A stretch of DNA of 64,000 nucleotides from Leptoclinus maculatus (lineage: Eukaryota; Chordata; Actinopteri; Perciformes; Stichaeidae): the NCBI GenBank assembly GCA_032191485.1, contig JAVDOI010000016.1:1125581-1189580 (forward strand), given 5' to 3'. Both the position numbers and the translations under genes were made by a program. The notes under the pieces were generated by a model. That model did no database searches. It had not been told where the DNA came from and was given only the letters and a program-made list of their open reading frames with translations. Numbering within the stretch: position 1 is the first letter of the stretch; every line of letters starts with the position of its first letter. Shown here piece by piece: positions 23,601-41,708 of this stretch.

Positions 23601-25959
23601 ATTTTTGGGTATAATGTTGTGAGCTATAGTGGAAACAGCCCCACAACATTCATTACATTTCAGTATACAAGGACTTCGACAAAAAACATCCAAAAGATAA
23701 TCTTACATGACTTATTAGGTCACTGTGAACCCAGGACATTCATTCAAGACTGAATGACTTCATGGAGCTCTCTGTCTGACAAACAAGAGGAACGGATTTG
23801 CAGCTGAGGATGCTCTTGTGCAATCTCTGGTCCAATTCAATTCCAGTTTAATTCCTGCAAATGGCCTCTATGGAGTTCTAATTGCTGAAGTAGCGTTTTG
23901 AGTGAAGAAGAACATGTTCCTTTTGCAGCAATTTTAAAGTTGATCAAACTGGTCTCTGCTCTGCTACGGTGTAGGCAAAGCTTTACCTTCAAAAAATGGA
24001 AGGTACAACTTAAACCAACCTCAATGTTAAAGTTGAAATCACAACTTGAGTCATGTCAGGTGTAAAGGCTAAAATAATGGGTATTTTCCCAATTTTGTAA
24101 ATCTAATTCTGAGCAAGCCAGTGACAAATACAGCTATTTGAATTCAATAACATCAATCTCCATGTTCACAGTCATCTCTAACATTTCTCTGCTCTTTTCT
24201 CTCTGGATGCTTCCAGTTGTCAAGCGCGACTGACTGCTGAGCTTCTCTCGTTTTTAAATAAAACATGCCTCCCCACTGAATGTTGCATACATGCCATGGT
24301 GTTTGAATGCGTGCCCTTTCCTCCATCTCACCACGAGTGCCCTCCCTCAACCCTTTCAACAGAGGCAGGAAGTCACTCAATAATTCACATCTCCGCCTTG
24401 CCACTGATCCCACAATTAAAACAAAAACACGTAAGTTGCCTTGATGTATCAGATATTTTGTCCTTGACATCAGTTCCCATTATTTCCTTTGACTCCTCCA
24501 CCTCTCTACATATCCCCTACCCTACTATGTTGGAACAGCTGAGACAGTAGACAACCATGTGGAGCCTAGAGGAGGACATATGGACACCACATACATAACT
24601 AATTGTCTTCCACCCAACTGGTTTTTTTACACGTTTGACAGCCGAAAAGAAAATTAAACTGGATTTGTGCAAGCGACCCCTCTTGGGAATACAGGAAAAG
24701 TGCTACATTCGTTCATCCAGCTTCTATCAAAAAAGCCAGTCAGTAAGTCAGTTGCACCAGACAGCAGAAATGAAGAGACACATGAGAGACAACAAACAAG
24801 AGCACTTCTGACCTCACTGGAAAATGACAGCGTTGTTCAAACTGCTTAAGAAAAAGCCTTCTGTGGTTATGTGAATAATGACAGAATCACAGCATTGTCA
24901 TTGTTGTTTATGTTCAGAACTAAAGGCATAGGTATTGTGACATTAAACAACTCTGGATATGCGTCAAAAGCAAAGAACTGTGATTTTGCGCTTCATCTCC
25001 TATCAGCAGTTAGAGTTCAGTTCTTTTTTAACCCGGAAAGGGATACTTCATCTAAAACGTATGATTGTACGTTGACAATCAAACATCAAAGCCTGTGAAA
25101 GGCTTGTGGCTTTCTCCTTCACCGTTAATGGTTTACGGCATAGCTAGGAAGTCTATGCACGTAGCTGCTGCAGCTAACATGCAGAGAGACCCACGTGGAG
25201 ACTCGCAAGAACTGTAATTGGGCAGCACGGGCTGCTTGTGTTTTCACCTGCATGTCGCCAAAAAGTAAAAACAAAATCCAAATCTACGTTGTCGACGCCA
25301 TAATCGTTAATGCCATAATCATTGCATTTCATTGCATTGGTAAAGTCCTGCCTGCACACTTCAGCTCCTCTCTCCAGTTCAGTAGAAGTCCTGTTATACT
25401 GTAAAGACTATCACGTCACACTCTATAAATACGATCCTCTGTCTTATGCAGCGATCTTGATGGGGACTGGAAATACCATTAACGGTGAGATAACACTTAA
25501 ATCCAAGCCCTTATCTCTTCTTCATTCCGCCCTCCTCTCCTCATGTTTATCCCCGTCTTTGACTTTCTCTCCTTATGAATATTAACACTTTATCACTTGG
25601 ACGACTTATCTCTGCTTAGTAATTTGCTCACTCGAACTCACTTTGATTACACGGTCTGTTCTGGAAAACATATCTTCATTGCATCTGAAAGCTAAAGGTG
25701 GCGCTACTTAGATCAATTAAATTAGCAGTTTTTACCCACAAGTGCTCACTGCAATCTGAGTGTTTATGGCTCCATCCTATGGACAGATTAAATCACGCAG
25801 AATAATGCTGATTTAAGATGACATTGGGATAACATTTAATATATCTTTTTTTGTTTTAAAAGTAATATTGAATACGGTTTAAATCCACTCTCTCATTCTC
25901 ATTCATTGGCGGTTACTCAACGTTCTCAGGATATGTCAAACCTGTAGATATAAACACTC
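20643..25959. other. Unassigned intronic sequence
   Basis: More than 5 kb with no recognised repeat border, microsatellite or exon. Open frames of up to about 105 codons (24153-24470 minus) occur but carry no domain and no convincing splice context. Confidence 0.5.
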
Positions 25960-26245
25960 TTGCACTTGCCCCTGGACACGAAGCCTTGTCCATAATAAAA
26001 TGGTTTTCCCAGTTTGGTTGTGGAAGAACTTGACTGGCCTGCACAGAGCCCCTGACCTCAACCCCATCCAGCTACTTTGGGATGAATTGAAACACTGTTT
26101 CTAAGCCAGCTGTTGTTGCCAAACATCCGTGACTGACCTCACTAATGTTTTTTTTGGCTGAAAAGGAGCAGATCCTGCAGCCAGGATCCAAACATTTGGT
26201 GGAAAGCCTTCCAGGATGACTGCACGTTGTTATGGCAACAGATTA
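25960..26245 (+). pseudogene. Tc1/mariner transposase 3' fragment
   Basis: The plus strand carries the C-terminal part of a fish Tc1-type transposase gene. GACTTGACTGGCCTGCACAG encodes the LDWPAQSPDLNP block, followed by the TTTGGGATGAATTG (LWDEL) block, then CTGACCTCACTAATG and GGTGGAAAGCCTTCC. An extra C in the run after AGAG shifts the frame within the PAQSPDLNP block, and further stops follow. The N-terminal DNA-binding part, the first catalytic aspartate and the terminal inverted repeats are not seen. It is a dead relic. Confidence 0.88.
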
Positions 26246-29715
<3,470 letters not shown>

Positions 29716-30052
29716 TTAAAGTTACTACCGGGAACTTTTATTTGGTGTTGATTTTGGCGGCCCCTGTCGACAAACGCGGTAGTGTTTCCCAGCACCAGAG
29801 TCTCCTTAGAAAACCTCTCATTTTACTGCAGCAGGGTCTGACAATCTGAAGCAGCGAGGCGAGGCGAAGCTCCGTCTTCTGAGTTTCGGGTGAACCTGCA
29901 TGATTTCATCCGATTTTGCACACCATCTGACCCAGTGGCAAAGATCATAAGCATTTACAATAACTAGAAATCTTCTGTAGGGCATATAGATGCATCATTA
30001 TTCAATTGAGACTATTTCATAACCAGTTAAAAGTTCATCACAGTAACTTTAA
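29716..30052. mobile_element. TTAA-bordered miniature element, second family (337 bp)
   Basis: TTAA occurs at both borders (29716-29719 and 30049-30052). The ends are inverted: TTAAAGTTACTACCGGGAAC on the left, and on the right GTTCATCACAGTAACTTTAA, whose reverse complement starts with the same TTAAAGTTACT. Interior words include GTGTTGATTTTGG and CAGCACCAGAGTC. A degraded relative lies at 44.2-44.45 kb. There is no coding capacity. The TTAA target suggests mobilisation by a piggyBac-type transposase. Confidence 0.82.
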
Positions 30053-31738
30053 TTAAGAGGCAATTGAAAGATGTTTCACATCTGAAGAGAGAATAATTTA
30101 AACTCTCATTTCAAGATGCAGGCAAGACTCTTGAGCACATGGCACACGAACTGGGGTTTCTGGACTTATTCTGCCCCTCAGACAGTATCTGTGATACAGA
30201 CAGATTTCAAATGTTGCTAAAATGGTGACTAATGTCAACTAGTCTTCAGATAATGGTGAAGTGAAGAAACAGGCCAGTTCATGTCCAGAGTGAGGTTGCC
30301 CTTGTGTAAGCTTTTTCTTCTACGATGATTGGAATAAGAAGAATAGACGACGGTAAACCCCCCCCCCCCTTTATCCTCATCGATTTTAATCTTGAACAAC
30401 AATACATAATACTTCACAAAAGCTTGCAGACTGGAGAGGACAGTAAGTGGAAGAAAATAGCTGCAACAACGAAAACAAAAGTGTTGTCAACAGCATTCTT
30501 TAAAGGACACAAGAGGAAAGAAGCTTTGTTATGAGGACAAGAGAGAGGTAAGAGGAAATAATTACTACATTACAGAAGAAGCCGTTTTTACACAAGACTT
30601 CCGTCGTGCCGCAGGACTGGCAACATGTAGCGGATTATGTGACCCCAAAAAGACCTGAGAAACACAGCCTGCCTACAGATTCATCATTTTCAGGGAAGAG
30701 GAGAGAAACGAGAGCGAGGCTACCACCGCTACCACCAAATCTGTGTTCTTCAACCTCGCCCCAGAGTTAACAAAGAGTCTGTGTCTTTGAGACAGCGATG
30801 GAGATTTAAAGAAATTAGGCTCCAAACAAGGGACAAATGTGTGTTTCATGAAGCAACATTTTAGGTTAATTATGGTGATATTTCAGATATCAATACCTCC
30901 CTCATCAGGACCGGTTAGTAATCAGTCTTTCAGTCCTCTAAATGTGAGATACAAGGTATATCATATATTGTATAAGACTATATCACTTCATTCACACTAT
31001 AAATAAGAAGTCCTATTAGACTTTCCAAAATAGAGGACAACTATCCCAACCTATGTTGGCATGTTTGTATTATCAGCTCATTTACGCTAAATGTTACCGA
31101 TCCATACATCCTGCCTGAAGGGTACTGCACATGTGCACACCAGTACTACCTGTCTGTGGTTAAATGCTTTTTTTTTCTCCAGATAATTCCACATTATGAA
31201 CAACACATCTGGGTAGGAGAGCTAGTTGACATCAGCTGTTAGCAGCCGGTGGATAGCACAGTCCAGCTTGGCTAAATAATGACGTTAACAGCTATCGTAG
31301 GGAGGTTGCTCTTAGTTACATTATAATGCGTTCAAGCTCCTGTCAGTAAACATGAGGATGTGTTCAAATCTTAATCTCTCTCAATAAAATTATTGTTTAA
31401 ATACAAACTTGAATAAATACAGTAGATATACTGGAGAGGGAATTATGACCCGTTTCTTTTCTTGACATTTCATTGCATACATTTGTAAATCTTATTTGTG
31501 TTGGTTTCACCATGAAACACACAGTTTTCCAGACCTATTCCGGCATTTCTCTCCAGGCTGGACCAGTTTTCTCACTCGGGGCATCGTGTCAATTTGACAG
31601 GGCCATGCTTTACAGTGGAGAGGAAGCAAAAAGGCTGCAGAGGAGGGGTTGGAGAGAGAGAGAGAGGTAAGGCTCAGCAGGTATAGGGAGACCGTACCCT
31701 GACAGTACGTGATATGAACTCACAAGCTTATGTCCCGT

Positions 31739-31740
<2 letters not shown>
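30053..31740. other. Unassigned intronic sequence with a C12 run
   Basis: A C homopolymer lies at about 30358-30369 and a short GA run at about 31652-31668. Nothing else is recognised. Confidence 0.55.

Positions 31741-31792
<52 letters not shown>
31741..31792. repeat. (TG)26 microsatellite
   Basis: A perfect TG dinucleotide run. Confidence 0.97.
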
Positions 31793-31793
<1 letters not shown>

Positions 31794-31839
31794 CCATGTG
31801 GAAGTGTGTGAGAGTTAGAAGAGAGCAGGGGTGGCAGCT

Positions 31840-31934
31840 GCAGTATTAATTAGGCAGGTGAGATGAGTGGACTACAGCATCATTACATTGGCAATTAGAG
31901 TGTAGTCTATTTGCCTAGCATGCCCCTGGCTCTA
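31840..31934. promoter_or_regulatory. Candidate conserved non-coding block
   Basis: Balanced-complexity sequence with TATTAATTAGG and GGCAATTAG homeodomain-type sites, lying between two simple repeats. No exon features are visible. The assignment rests only on appearance. Confidence 0.2.
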
Positions 31935-31954
31935 AGAGAGAGAGAGAGAGAGAG
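31935..31954. repeat. Short (GA)n run
   Basis: About ten GA units, followed by GA-rich sequence to about 31990. Confidence 0.9.
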
Positions 31955-32307
31955 GGAGAGATGAAGAACTAGTTGGGAGGGAGAGAGGAGGTATGAAGAA
32001 AAATAAAAGCAGGTGGGTGAGAGATTTAAAGGGACAGGAGATGTTCTGTAGTCACGAGTCATGAAAAGGATTTATCGCTAATCCCTGCAGTGATAGTCAG
32101 CTTCCATGATCTCCACCGCCGTGCCAGTCAATCACAAAACAATGTGATATGTTAATAGAATGCATACGACGTGACACATTCTCTGAGATATTTCTCTCCT
32201 TTCAGTGCATTGATGTCATATTACAGTTGGGTGATGAATGACTTGTACTCTTATAGAAATGAGCAGATGCAACACACAATTCAGCTTTCATTTGTTTCCC
32301 CTTCCTG

Positions 32308-34831
<2,524 letters not shown>

Positions 34832-34832
34832 G

Positions 34833-34853
34833 AGTAAGTAAGTAAGTAAGTAA
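34833..34853. repeat. (GTAA)5 tetranucleotide tail of the LINE copy
   Basis: Five GTAA units lie exactly at the 3' end of the minus-strand LINE fragment, where such elements carry a short tandem tail in place of poly-A. Confidence 0.9.
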
Positions 34854-35215
34854 AACATGGTTTAAAAGCAGGCCTAGGACATGAGTTGTTACCCAAACGG
34901 CAGTCTAAACAGAGCTGACGTTTGAATGAGTTCACAGACACAGGCAGAGCATTCCACAGCGTTGGCTCTACTGCCTCAAAGGCTCGCTCGGTCACCACGG
35001 GTCTTTAAGGCGAGTGCGTGGGACGGACAGATAATTTCGCATGTTTGACCTGAGAGCGCGGGCGGGTGAATAAGGGTGAAGTAGTTCAGTCACGTATGTA
35101 GGAGGCTGACCGTGCAGTGCTCTGTAAGTGAGAGTGAGAATTTTAAAAGTGGATCCTAAATGCCACAGGGAGCCAGTGAAGAGATCGGAGTACGGGGGTG
35201 ATGTGAGAGCGTCGA
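34854..35215 (-). pseudogene. 3' end of an L2/CR1-type LINE reverse transcriptase
   Basis: The minus strand encodes the characteristic C-terminal tail of fish non-LTR retrotransposon ORF2. In transcription order these are ITPVLRSLHWLPV (35162-35210), then HPYSP/ALRSN-type residues around 35030-35080, then ERAFEAVEPTLWNALP (about 34941-34990), then the short tandem tail. Blocks fall in different frames and are interrupted by stops, so the copy is dead. Everything 5' of the last part of the gene is missing, as expected of target-primed truncation. L2-like is my best clade guess; Rex-type is possible. Confidence 0.85.
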
Positions 35216-36316
35216 TTTGTCCCGGTGAGTAATCTGAAGTCCGTTAAAGACACATTAGGACGTCTTTCTGACACCTGCCTCCTCACCTGTCCAATCAAAA
35301 CAAGACCGTTTAGACAAGCCTAGAGGAGCGGAAACGCTAGTCACAGTTCCCCATGTGCACGATAAAAAATGACTGAGTCAATCAGATTGAAACAAAAGCG
35401 GGGATCAGTCCAAATTGGTAGAGGCCCCTTGAATCCCCCCCCCCTCAATGTTGAAAGTGGAGAGCCAGGCTGGCCCACGCCACAGCCGAGGACAATACAG
35501 TACTAAAACACCATGACCACCGTGTGGAATGGATCGGTCTTTCGTGAGTCTACCCCTGCATGTAAAAGGCCAATATATACTCTCTCAAGTGCTGTTCAGA
35601 AAAGTTTGAAAGTTTGCTATAAAGGTCTAACGGTCAGAAAGAGCATTGACGTGTTTTTGAAAGGAAATTTGACAGCCAACGTCCTCAATGACAGATGTTC
35701 AAAGATGTAAAAATTCCACCCACTACATTTCTCAAATTCTTCTTTCTGGCAGCATCCGTGCTCACGGCTGGACCGCACCAATCACCGCGCCGTTGGCAGT
35801 GATGGAGGTGGGCTGCACTTAAGAGGAGCTGTACCGCACTCTGTATCACCGTCTGAACAAAAAGCCAGGACAAATCTGCGCCAACAGAGAGATTCCTCCC
35901 AACCCCCGACTTCAACTTTCTCAATCAGAGTGGCCCAGCTGGTATTCAAGAAATGGAAACAAGAATTGCGGCCACCTGTTGTGCAATAGTCTATTTTCCT
36001 GAGCCTGTTTATTTATCTTTTGTACCGACTGCTACTTCAACTTGATAGTTTTCTCCCTCACTCTCCGGGCACGATTCCTGCCCTACATTGGAGGGTAGTC
36101 GCTCTACAAAACTATGCACAGCGTGGCTTTTTAGACGTGGTGACAGACACATCACTCAACCGTACTCTTGCATTATATCTGGGTCCTTGGTTTTCTGTCC
36201 CCTTCATCTATTGCACATAAAGACATTGTTTTAACAAACATGGGGTGTTTTCCATTTGGTTTCATATAGTCAATAACCCACATGGATTGCATATCATTGC
36301 TGTCCAATGGCAACCC
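35216..36316. other. Unassigned intronic sequence with a C10 run
   Basis: A C run lies at 35435-35444. A 65-codon plus-strand frame (35513-35710) and a minus-strand frame (35685-35924) show no recognisable domain. Confidence 0.5.
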
Positions 36317-37404
36317 TATGGAAGCCCATTCCCGCCAGCAAAAAAAATAAAAAAAAATAGTAACTTAAAAAAAAAAAAAAAAATGTAATTCACAAAAAAA
36401 TAAAATCCACCCACAAAATAAATAATAATAATTCTAATAATAATTTTTTTTTTTTTTTTTATTTAACTTTTTTTCCACCAGCAAAAAAAACTAAAAAACT
36501 TTTGGTGCATCCATCTGTAACCATAACACTGACCAGATTTTTCCAGTTGCTATAGAAAGTCGAAATTATGAGATACTTTAACACAACAGTCATAGAAGCA
36601 GCTATGACATATGAATGGATTGTGAGTACATTGAAGACTTCTTTAAAACGTGGCTTTACAACACATGAAATACAGATGATGTTTCACATGGATTGTACTG
36701 AGCAAACGCACCCTTGAATAGAATGTTAAGCAAGAAGCAGCTCTGGAGTATAAAGAATGAAACCAATGTGGCTGAGGTGGCGACCAATAAACAGCAACTG
36801 GAAACATCTTTTTTTTTTTTTTTTTTGCTGACAGAGAAAAAGTAAAAAAAATATATATAATTATAATTTTTTTTTTTTGTGAATTCATTCATTTTTTTTG
36901 TGAATTCATTTATTTTTTTTGTGAATTCATTATTATTATTTTTTTTGGTGATCTTATTTTATTTATTTTTGCTGGCGTGAATGGGCTTCCATAGTTTATT
37001 GGTCGCCACCTCAGCCACATTGGTTTCATTCTTTATACTCCAGAGCTTCAAGGGTGCGTTTGCTCAGTACAATCCATGTGAAACATCATCTGTATTTCAT
37101 GTGTTGTAAAGCCACGTTTAAAGAAGTCTTCAATGTACTCACAATCCATTCATATGTCATAGCTGCTTCTATGACTGTTGTGTTAAAGTATCTCATAATT
37201 TCGACTTTCTATAGCAACTGGAAAAATCTGGTCAGTGTTATGGTTACAGATGGACGCACCAAAAGTTTTTTTTTTTTTTTTTTGCTGGTGGAAAAAAAGT
37301 AAAATAAAAAAAAGAAATTATTAGAATTATTATTATTTATTTTGTGGGTGGATTTTTTTTTTGTGATCTCATTTTTTTTTTGCTGGCAGGAATGGGCTTC
37401 CATA
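36317..37404. mobile_element. 1.09-kb imperfect palindrome built from an inverted-repeat element
   Basis: The left arm (36317-36791) and right arm (36995-37404) are reverse complements over almost their whole length. They start and end with TATGGAAGCCCATTCC and GGAATGGGCTTCCATA. The right arm lacks about 22 bp present at about 36714-36735 in the left arm, and the A/T-run blocks differ in length. The 203-bp centre contains T-runs, three GTGAATTCATT-type repeats, and a third copy of the terminus (GGGCTTCCATA, ending at 36993). The terminus with adjacent A-rich sequence is a familiar fish DNA-transposon end. CAACC flanks both outer sides and may be a target duplication. There is no gene. Confidence 0.85.
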
Positions 37405-38552
37405 CAACCATGCTTTCAAACTTCAAATACATTTTTCAGATAAACTGAAGGAACGTTAATGTTCCTTTATGGGATGAGAACGTATTTCACGTCTCAACCA
37501 AAATAAACCATTAGAACCTAATTGGCTTGATTGAAAAAAGCCAGAAAGTTGACGTTTTGGACTTTTCCTAGGGGCAACGAGGATACTATCATTTTTAAAT
37601 TGATATGAAGGGTTGACAAATCAATAGGAAAAACATACGCAAAAACATGCAATCCGTTTTTCCCTTTTTACTTTGATGTCTTCTTGAGTAATAATAAATA
37701 AACTGAGGCAGCAGTCAGCACTACATTCTCTCACCTCAGTCCTCCGCCATGGTGGCATGTTCCCTGTAGCAACTAATAACTACTCTCTAAACACTGGGTG
37801 TCTGACTTCTATTGCACAGTAAAATGACAACTGGGACACATGAAAATTTCCTACACTTTCGTTTTCAGTATTCAATGACACTTTTCTCTGAGCTGCCGGG
37901 GAAACAGACTGTCAGTGCGACTGTGTGTGCTTCCTGTTAGAAAGACGAGTCGTTTTGAGTAATCTCAGTGAGTACGAAGTGAAGCGGAATGACACAGCCG
38001 TCGCTACGCGGAGCAGCCCGCCCACATGCGAACACAATACACACACACACATGGCCACACACATGCACAGCAGTCACATGTTCACAATGGAACAATGCAC
38101 ATGCATGCACCCACGATATGACTTATCCAGCGTGATGTGTAGGTGGAGGGTCTATTGAATTGATACCAGAGGCTATGTTTCCAAAAGTGCACATGGAGTC
38201 GGTGCTATTACACGCCGTCATGACATCATACCCAGTTGAACACCATCTTCCCATTGTTATGCAGCTTCCGTGTGCTGTTTATGAAACCTTCGCAGCCATT
38301 TATGACCCTTTGGAAAGCAAGTCACGGCTAATTTAGGGCAGAACGCCCCACACTCATTGGTTGTAAATGTGTTATTGTGGCATGCATGGAAAGATATTTT
38401 AATATAATAGGCTGGTTGGTGGACGGGGGCCAGAGTTGCATGGCGGCTGGGTAAAGTATTCTGGCGGAGCAAATTAGCTTCTCTGTCACACAGCAGCCAG
38501 GCAGGTTTAGATACAATACCTGGTGTGGGTGTGTTGTTGTTGGTATAAAACC

Positions 38553-38557
<5 letters not shown>
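37405..38557. other. Unassigned intronic sequence
   Basis: Contains a short interrupted CA patch near 38038-38070. Short frames are present but unrecognised. Confidence 0.55.

Positions 38558-38584
<27 letters not shown>
38558..38584. repeat. (CA)13 microsatellite
   Basis: A perfect CA run. In the minus-strand direction it is a TG run starting about 130 nt after the donor-like site of the 38.7-kb exon candidate. Confidence 0.95.
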
Positions 38585-38711
38585 GGGACCATCCTCGATT
38601 CTCGGCAGTTAGATGGATTGGTGTGTCTACATGTATGTAAGTTGGACAAAGACGGATGAATGAGAGAACAGAAATGAGAGAGAGAAAAGATGGAACCGGA
38701 CCAATATTCAC

Positions 38712-38885
38712 CTGCCCAGCCTTTCCTGAGTGATTGGCACTAAGTGGCATTCCCAAGTGGGGCCAATAGACTGGTCCTCGTCAGCCTCCATCCAGGCCTC
38801 GGCACCCTGGTGACACAGTTTGCTCCGTGTCGATGACCCATTTCCCAGGCTGAGTATCTTGTCCCTCAATGTCACAGTTTCAACT
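38712..38885 (-). other. Exon-like open frame with splice borders, product unknown
   Basis: On the minus strand, a pyrimidine-rich stretch ending in TTTTCTCTCAG is followed by 174 nt without a stop and then CAG/GTGAAT, a good donor. The open frame reads through the exon with entry phase 2 and exit phase 2, giving about 58 residues (for example GNGSSTRSKLCHQG and SIGPTWECHLVP). I do not recognise the peptide and it is not part of the neuregulin-3 protein I know. Its phase is compatible with in-frame inclusion in the surrounding nrg3 intron. Inclusion would place 58 residues between EGF cysteines 4 and 5 and should break the EGF fold. A chance open frame between cryptic splice sites remains the leading alternative. 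Confidence 0.22.
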
Positions 38886-41264
38886 CTGAGAGAAAAGAGC
38901 CAATACGGGAGAGCACCTAGTTTTGGTGTCACATTGTCTTCAGGTTTAATTATCCCTTTGGCAGGAACACTGCAGTCATTGTTGTTGTGGATGCCAGCAC
39001 CGACTTAAGGGGGGATTTTCTCCTTTCTAAATTCTTGACGCTCGAATCAACTTCTGACTGACAGTAGTCTGCTGGTAATTGGACTGCTTATCAACGGCGA
39101 TGTCACGTCAAGGTGCTTCCAAACTCAAAAGGATGCAAACCCTCAGTAACTGTGAAAATAATCATTTTAATTGCAAACGGGGTGGAAGGAGAAATGCATT
39201 AGCAGTGATTTGTTTTGAAGTATTAAAACAAATGTGACTTGAATTGCGGAGTATTTGAACGAACGCGTCTGTGCTGTAAAGTCAAATAGAGTTCAAGGCT
39301 GACAAAGTTCATTCTGAGGGTAAAGGAGATGTTTTTTATATTAGGCATATAAAAACATAGTATGATGAAATGAGTTTCATACACAAAGAACATATATACA
39401 AAAGTATAACCATGCCAAATAGAAATTGATAATCAGCATCCAAGGGAGTCTATGGCCACATTGCAGTGATAAGTGGCATGTTGACCGCAATCAAAAGCTT
39501 CATTAAAAATGTTCACACCAATTTTTCTCTGCCGCCCTGTTCTTGAAGGTGAGAGCAGCGTGAAAGTTAGTTACCCAGATAACGACCAATCCACGCACAC
39601 CTCCCACTTCCTCAAATACGCCGTCTTTCACTCGCCTCCTAACCTCAGCGGACGCACAATTACACCTCCGCTCGAAACCCTTGGTGTTTTGTTTTTGATT
39701 CATCACAGCGAGGCCACCGCCAACACAGCTTTAATATTTACCACCTGGGCAGAATTGCCTGAAAGTCTCTCCTATTTCATGAAACAAACATCCTAAGTCA
39801 CACATTTATGTAATCTTTTTTTTTTTTTTTCCTCGGCATATATTGCCTAAATTGGCAACTAAAGAGCTTTGGATGGCCCAAACGCCATGTCCACATTCTC
39901 CCATGTTGACCTCTCTGCACTGGTTGTTACGTGGGATTCTACTTTTAATGTCCTGCTTGTGCTTATATACACAGTACAATTAACTCAGTCATCGTACTGA
40001 TGCAGTATTATATGTCCACATGTACTGCACATGTTCCTAAGCACTTTGTTGTCTCCAGAGTAATTACGTGGCAGAGCTTTTGCGCACTGCCTCAAGTCCA
40101 GTTCACCTGTATGATTGTACAGCTTCCATTATTCTGATTATTAGGCCACGATCAGACAGAAGGCATCGCAGCAGCCAGGCGTGGCTTTTTGGGTAATTGT
40201 TTTTCAAAGAGGGTGAAGCAGCTTTCGCGTTGCTGAGTGCCTTGTTTTGGCTCCATGTGCCTCACATTTTTTTCTTCAGGAAGAAAAGCAGCCACGTCGT
40301 TAGTGCCTTTTTTTTCAAATTTTGTTCACTTCAACTGGATACCAGTTGTGACAGCCAGGCTGGCCCTTTTCCCAACTGTAGTTACCATGAACTGAACGGG
40401 AAATAGCAGGCCGTGGTGACATTCTGGTCTGTACATATGTATCTAAAAGCTCAGAAAAAAGGGGATATGGAATCAGAACCATAAGGAATATGAATGTCAT
40501 GCTGATATAATGTAATGTCATGTGATGGAAACATGTTTTAAAGAACATTTTAAGATCATTTTGTCACCTTAGAGGGGGGGGGGGGGCTCTTCTGTTACCG
40601 ACTCCTAAAGGTCTTACAAGAAATGAAAGACACATGTTTCAAATCGATTTAATAGAAAAATCCATAAATGTTTCCATGGAAACTAAAGTGAGCTCTCAAC
40701 GTGTTCCTCATCCTAAAAAGGCACATCTACGCTTACTTCATGTTTTACTTTGGGCTGTGCTATTTCAATATTTATCTCTCTCCATACGTACCATTTAATG
40801 GCCGGATACAAATCAAAGCACATGAATCTATTGAAGTTTCTGGTGTTGTTGCCGGAAAAAAAGGGCTGCAGTTCTGGAAATTCTTTCTATTTTATTACTT
40901 GCTGGATGTGAAACAAGAACTATTTGAGCTTGAGCTGCCGTTATTGCTGAACTCAGGTTATTTCTGTCTTAGAGAGCACTTCCCAAACTGTTCACAGAGC
41001 ATAGATCGCAGAGCATAGATCGCCCTGTTCAGAAATTGCACTGCAAACCCTCTGATACATTCCCAATAGATCTTTCCCAGTATCTCCAGTTGAAAGCCAT
41101 CAACAAAACCTTGTCAGGATGTTTCAGCGGGAGGCACAACATGATACTCTAATTAGGGATTGTGGCTTCAAAATAACAGCAGAAAAAAAACAATGAAACA
41201 AGAAATCAATCACTTGATCAATACATTTTTCTCTGTCTTTCTCAATCGTTTTGTGTCTTTATCT
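38886..41264. other. Intronic sequence, partly repeat-like
   Basis: A T15-16 run (about 39816-39831) and a G13 run (40574-40586) are present. The 40141-40320 stretch (starting AGGCCACGATCAGACAGAAG) resembles a dispersed fish repeat I know only loosely. No gene is recognised. Confidence 0.45.
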
Positions 41265-41296
41265 CCCTCCCTCCCTCCGTCCGTCCGTCTGTCTGT
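41265..41296. repeat. Compound tetranucleotide repeat (CCTC/CGTC/TGTC)
   Basis: Tandem tetranucleotide units change from CCTC through CCGT to CTGT within about 32 bp, which suggests point mutations spreading along the array. Confidence 0.8.
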
Positions 41297-41317
41297 GTTT
41301 GTATGTCTCCCTCCTTT

Positions 41318-41405
41318 GAAATAACCTCCATGGCTAATGATCTGCCGTGACCTCGGCGATCTTTAATTGAATAATAAATGAGCAGATCTTATCCAGGGCT
41401 CATCT
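41318..41405. promoter_or_regulatory. Candidate conserved non-coding block
   Basis: A balanced stretch (for example ATGGCTAATGATCTGCCGTG, then TCTTTAATTGAATAATAAAT) sits between simple repeats and has the ordered look of vertebrate intronic enhancers. No exon borders are visible. The call rests on appearance only. Confidence 0.2.
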
Positions 41406-41708
41406 CCAGCAGACAACAACAACACCTACACAAAGACACACAATACAAACTCCAAGGTCAGACAATAAGAACACAATACTGACTTGGTGTAGAGGTCCAT
41501 TTACATGTTGCATATGCGCTATAAGTGTGTAATGACTTCAAAGCTCCACCAATCAATATTTCGAATATTAACAATAAATCAAAAGGTTACGTGTACCCAA
41601 CCCAAAATGTGTTCAGTCCAAAAAGACCCAAATAGAGATATGATACCAACACTGGCAGCTGTGTAATGCTTCACCAGATAATGAGCAGTAACTCAAAGTA
41701 CCCACCAC

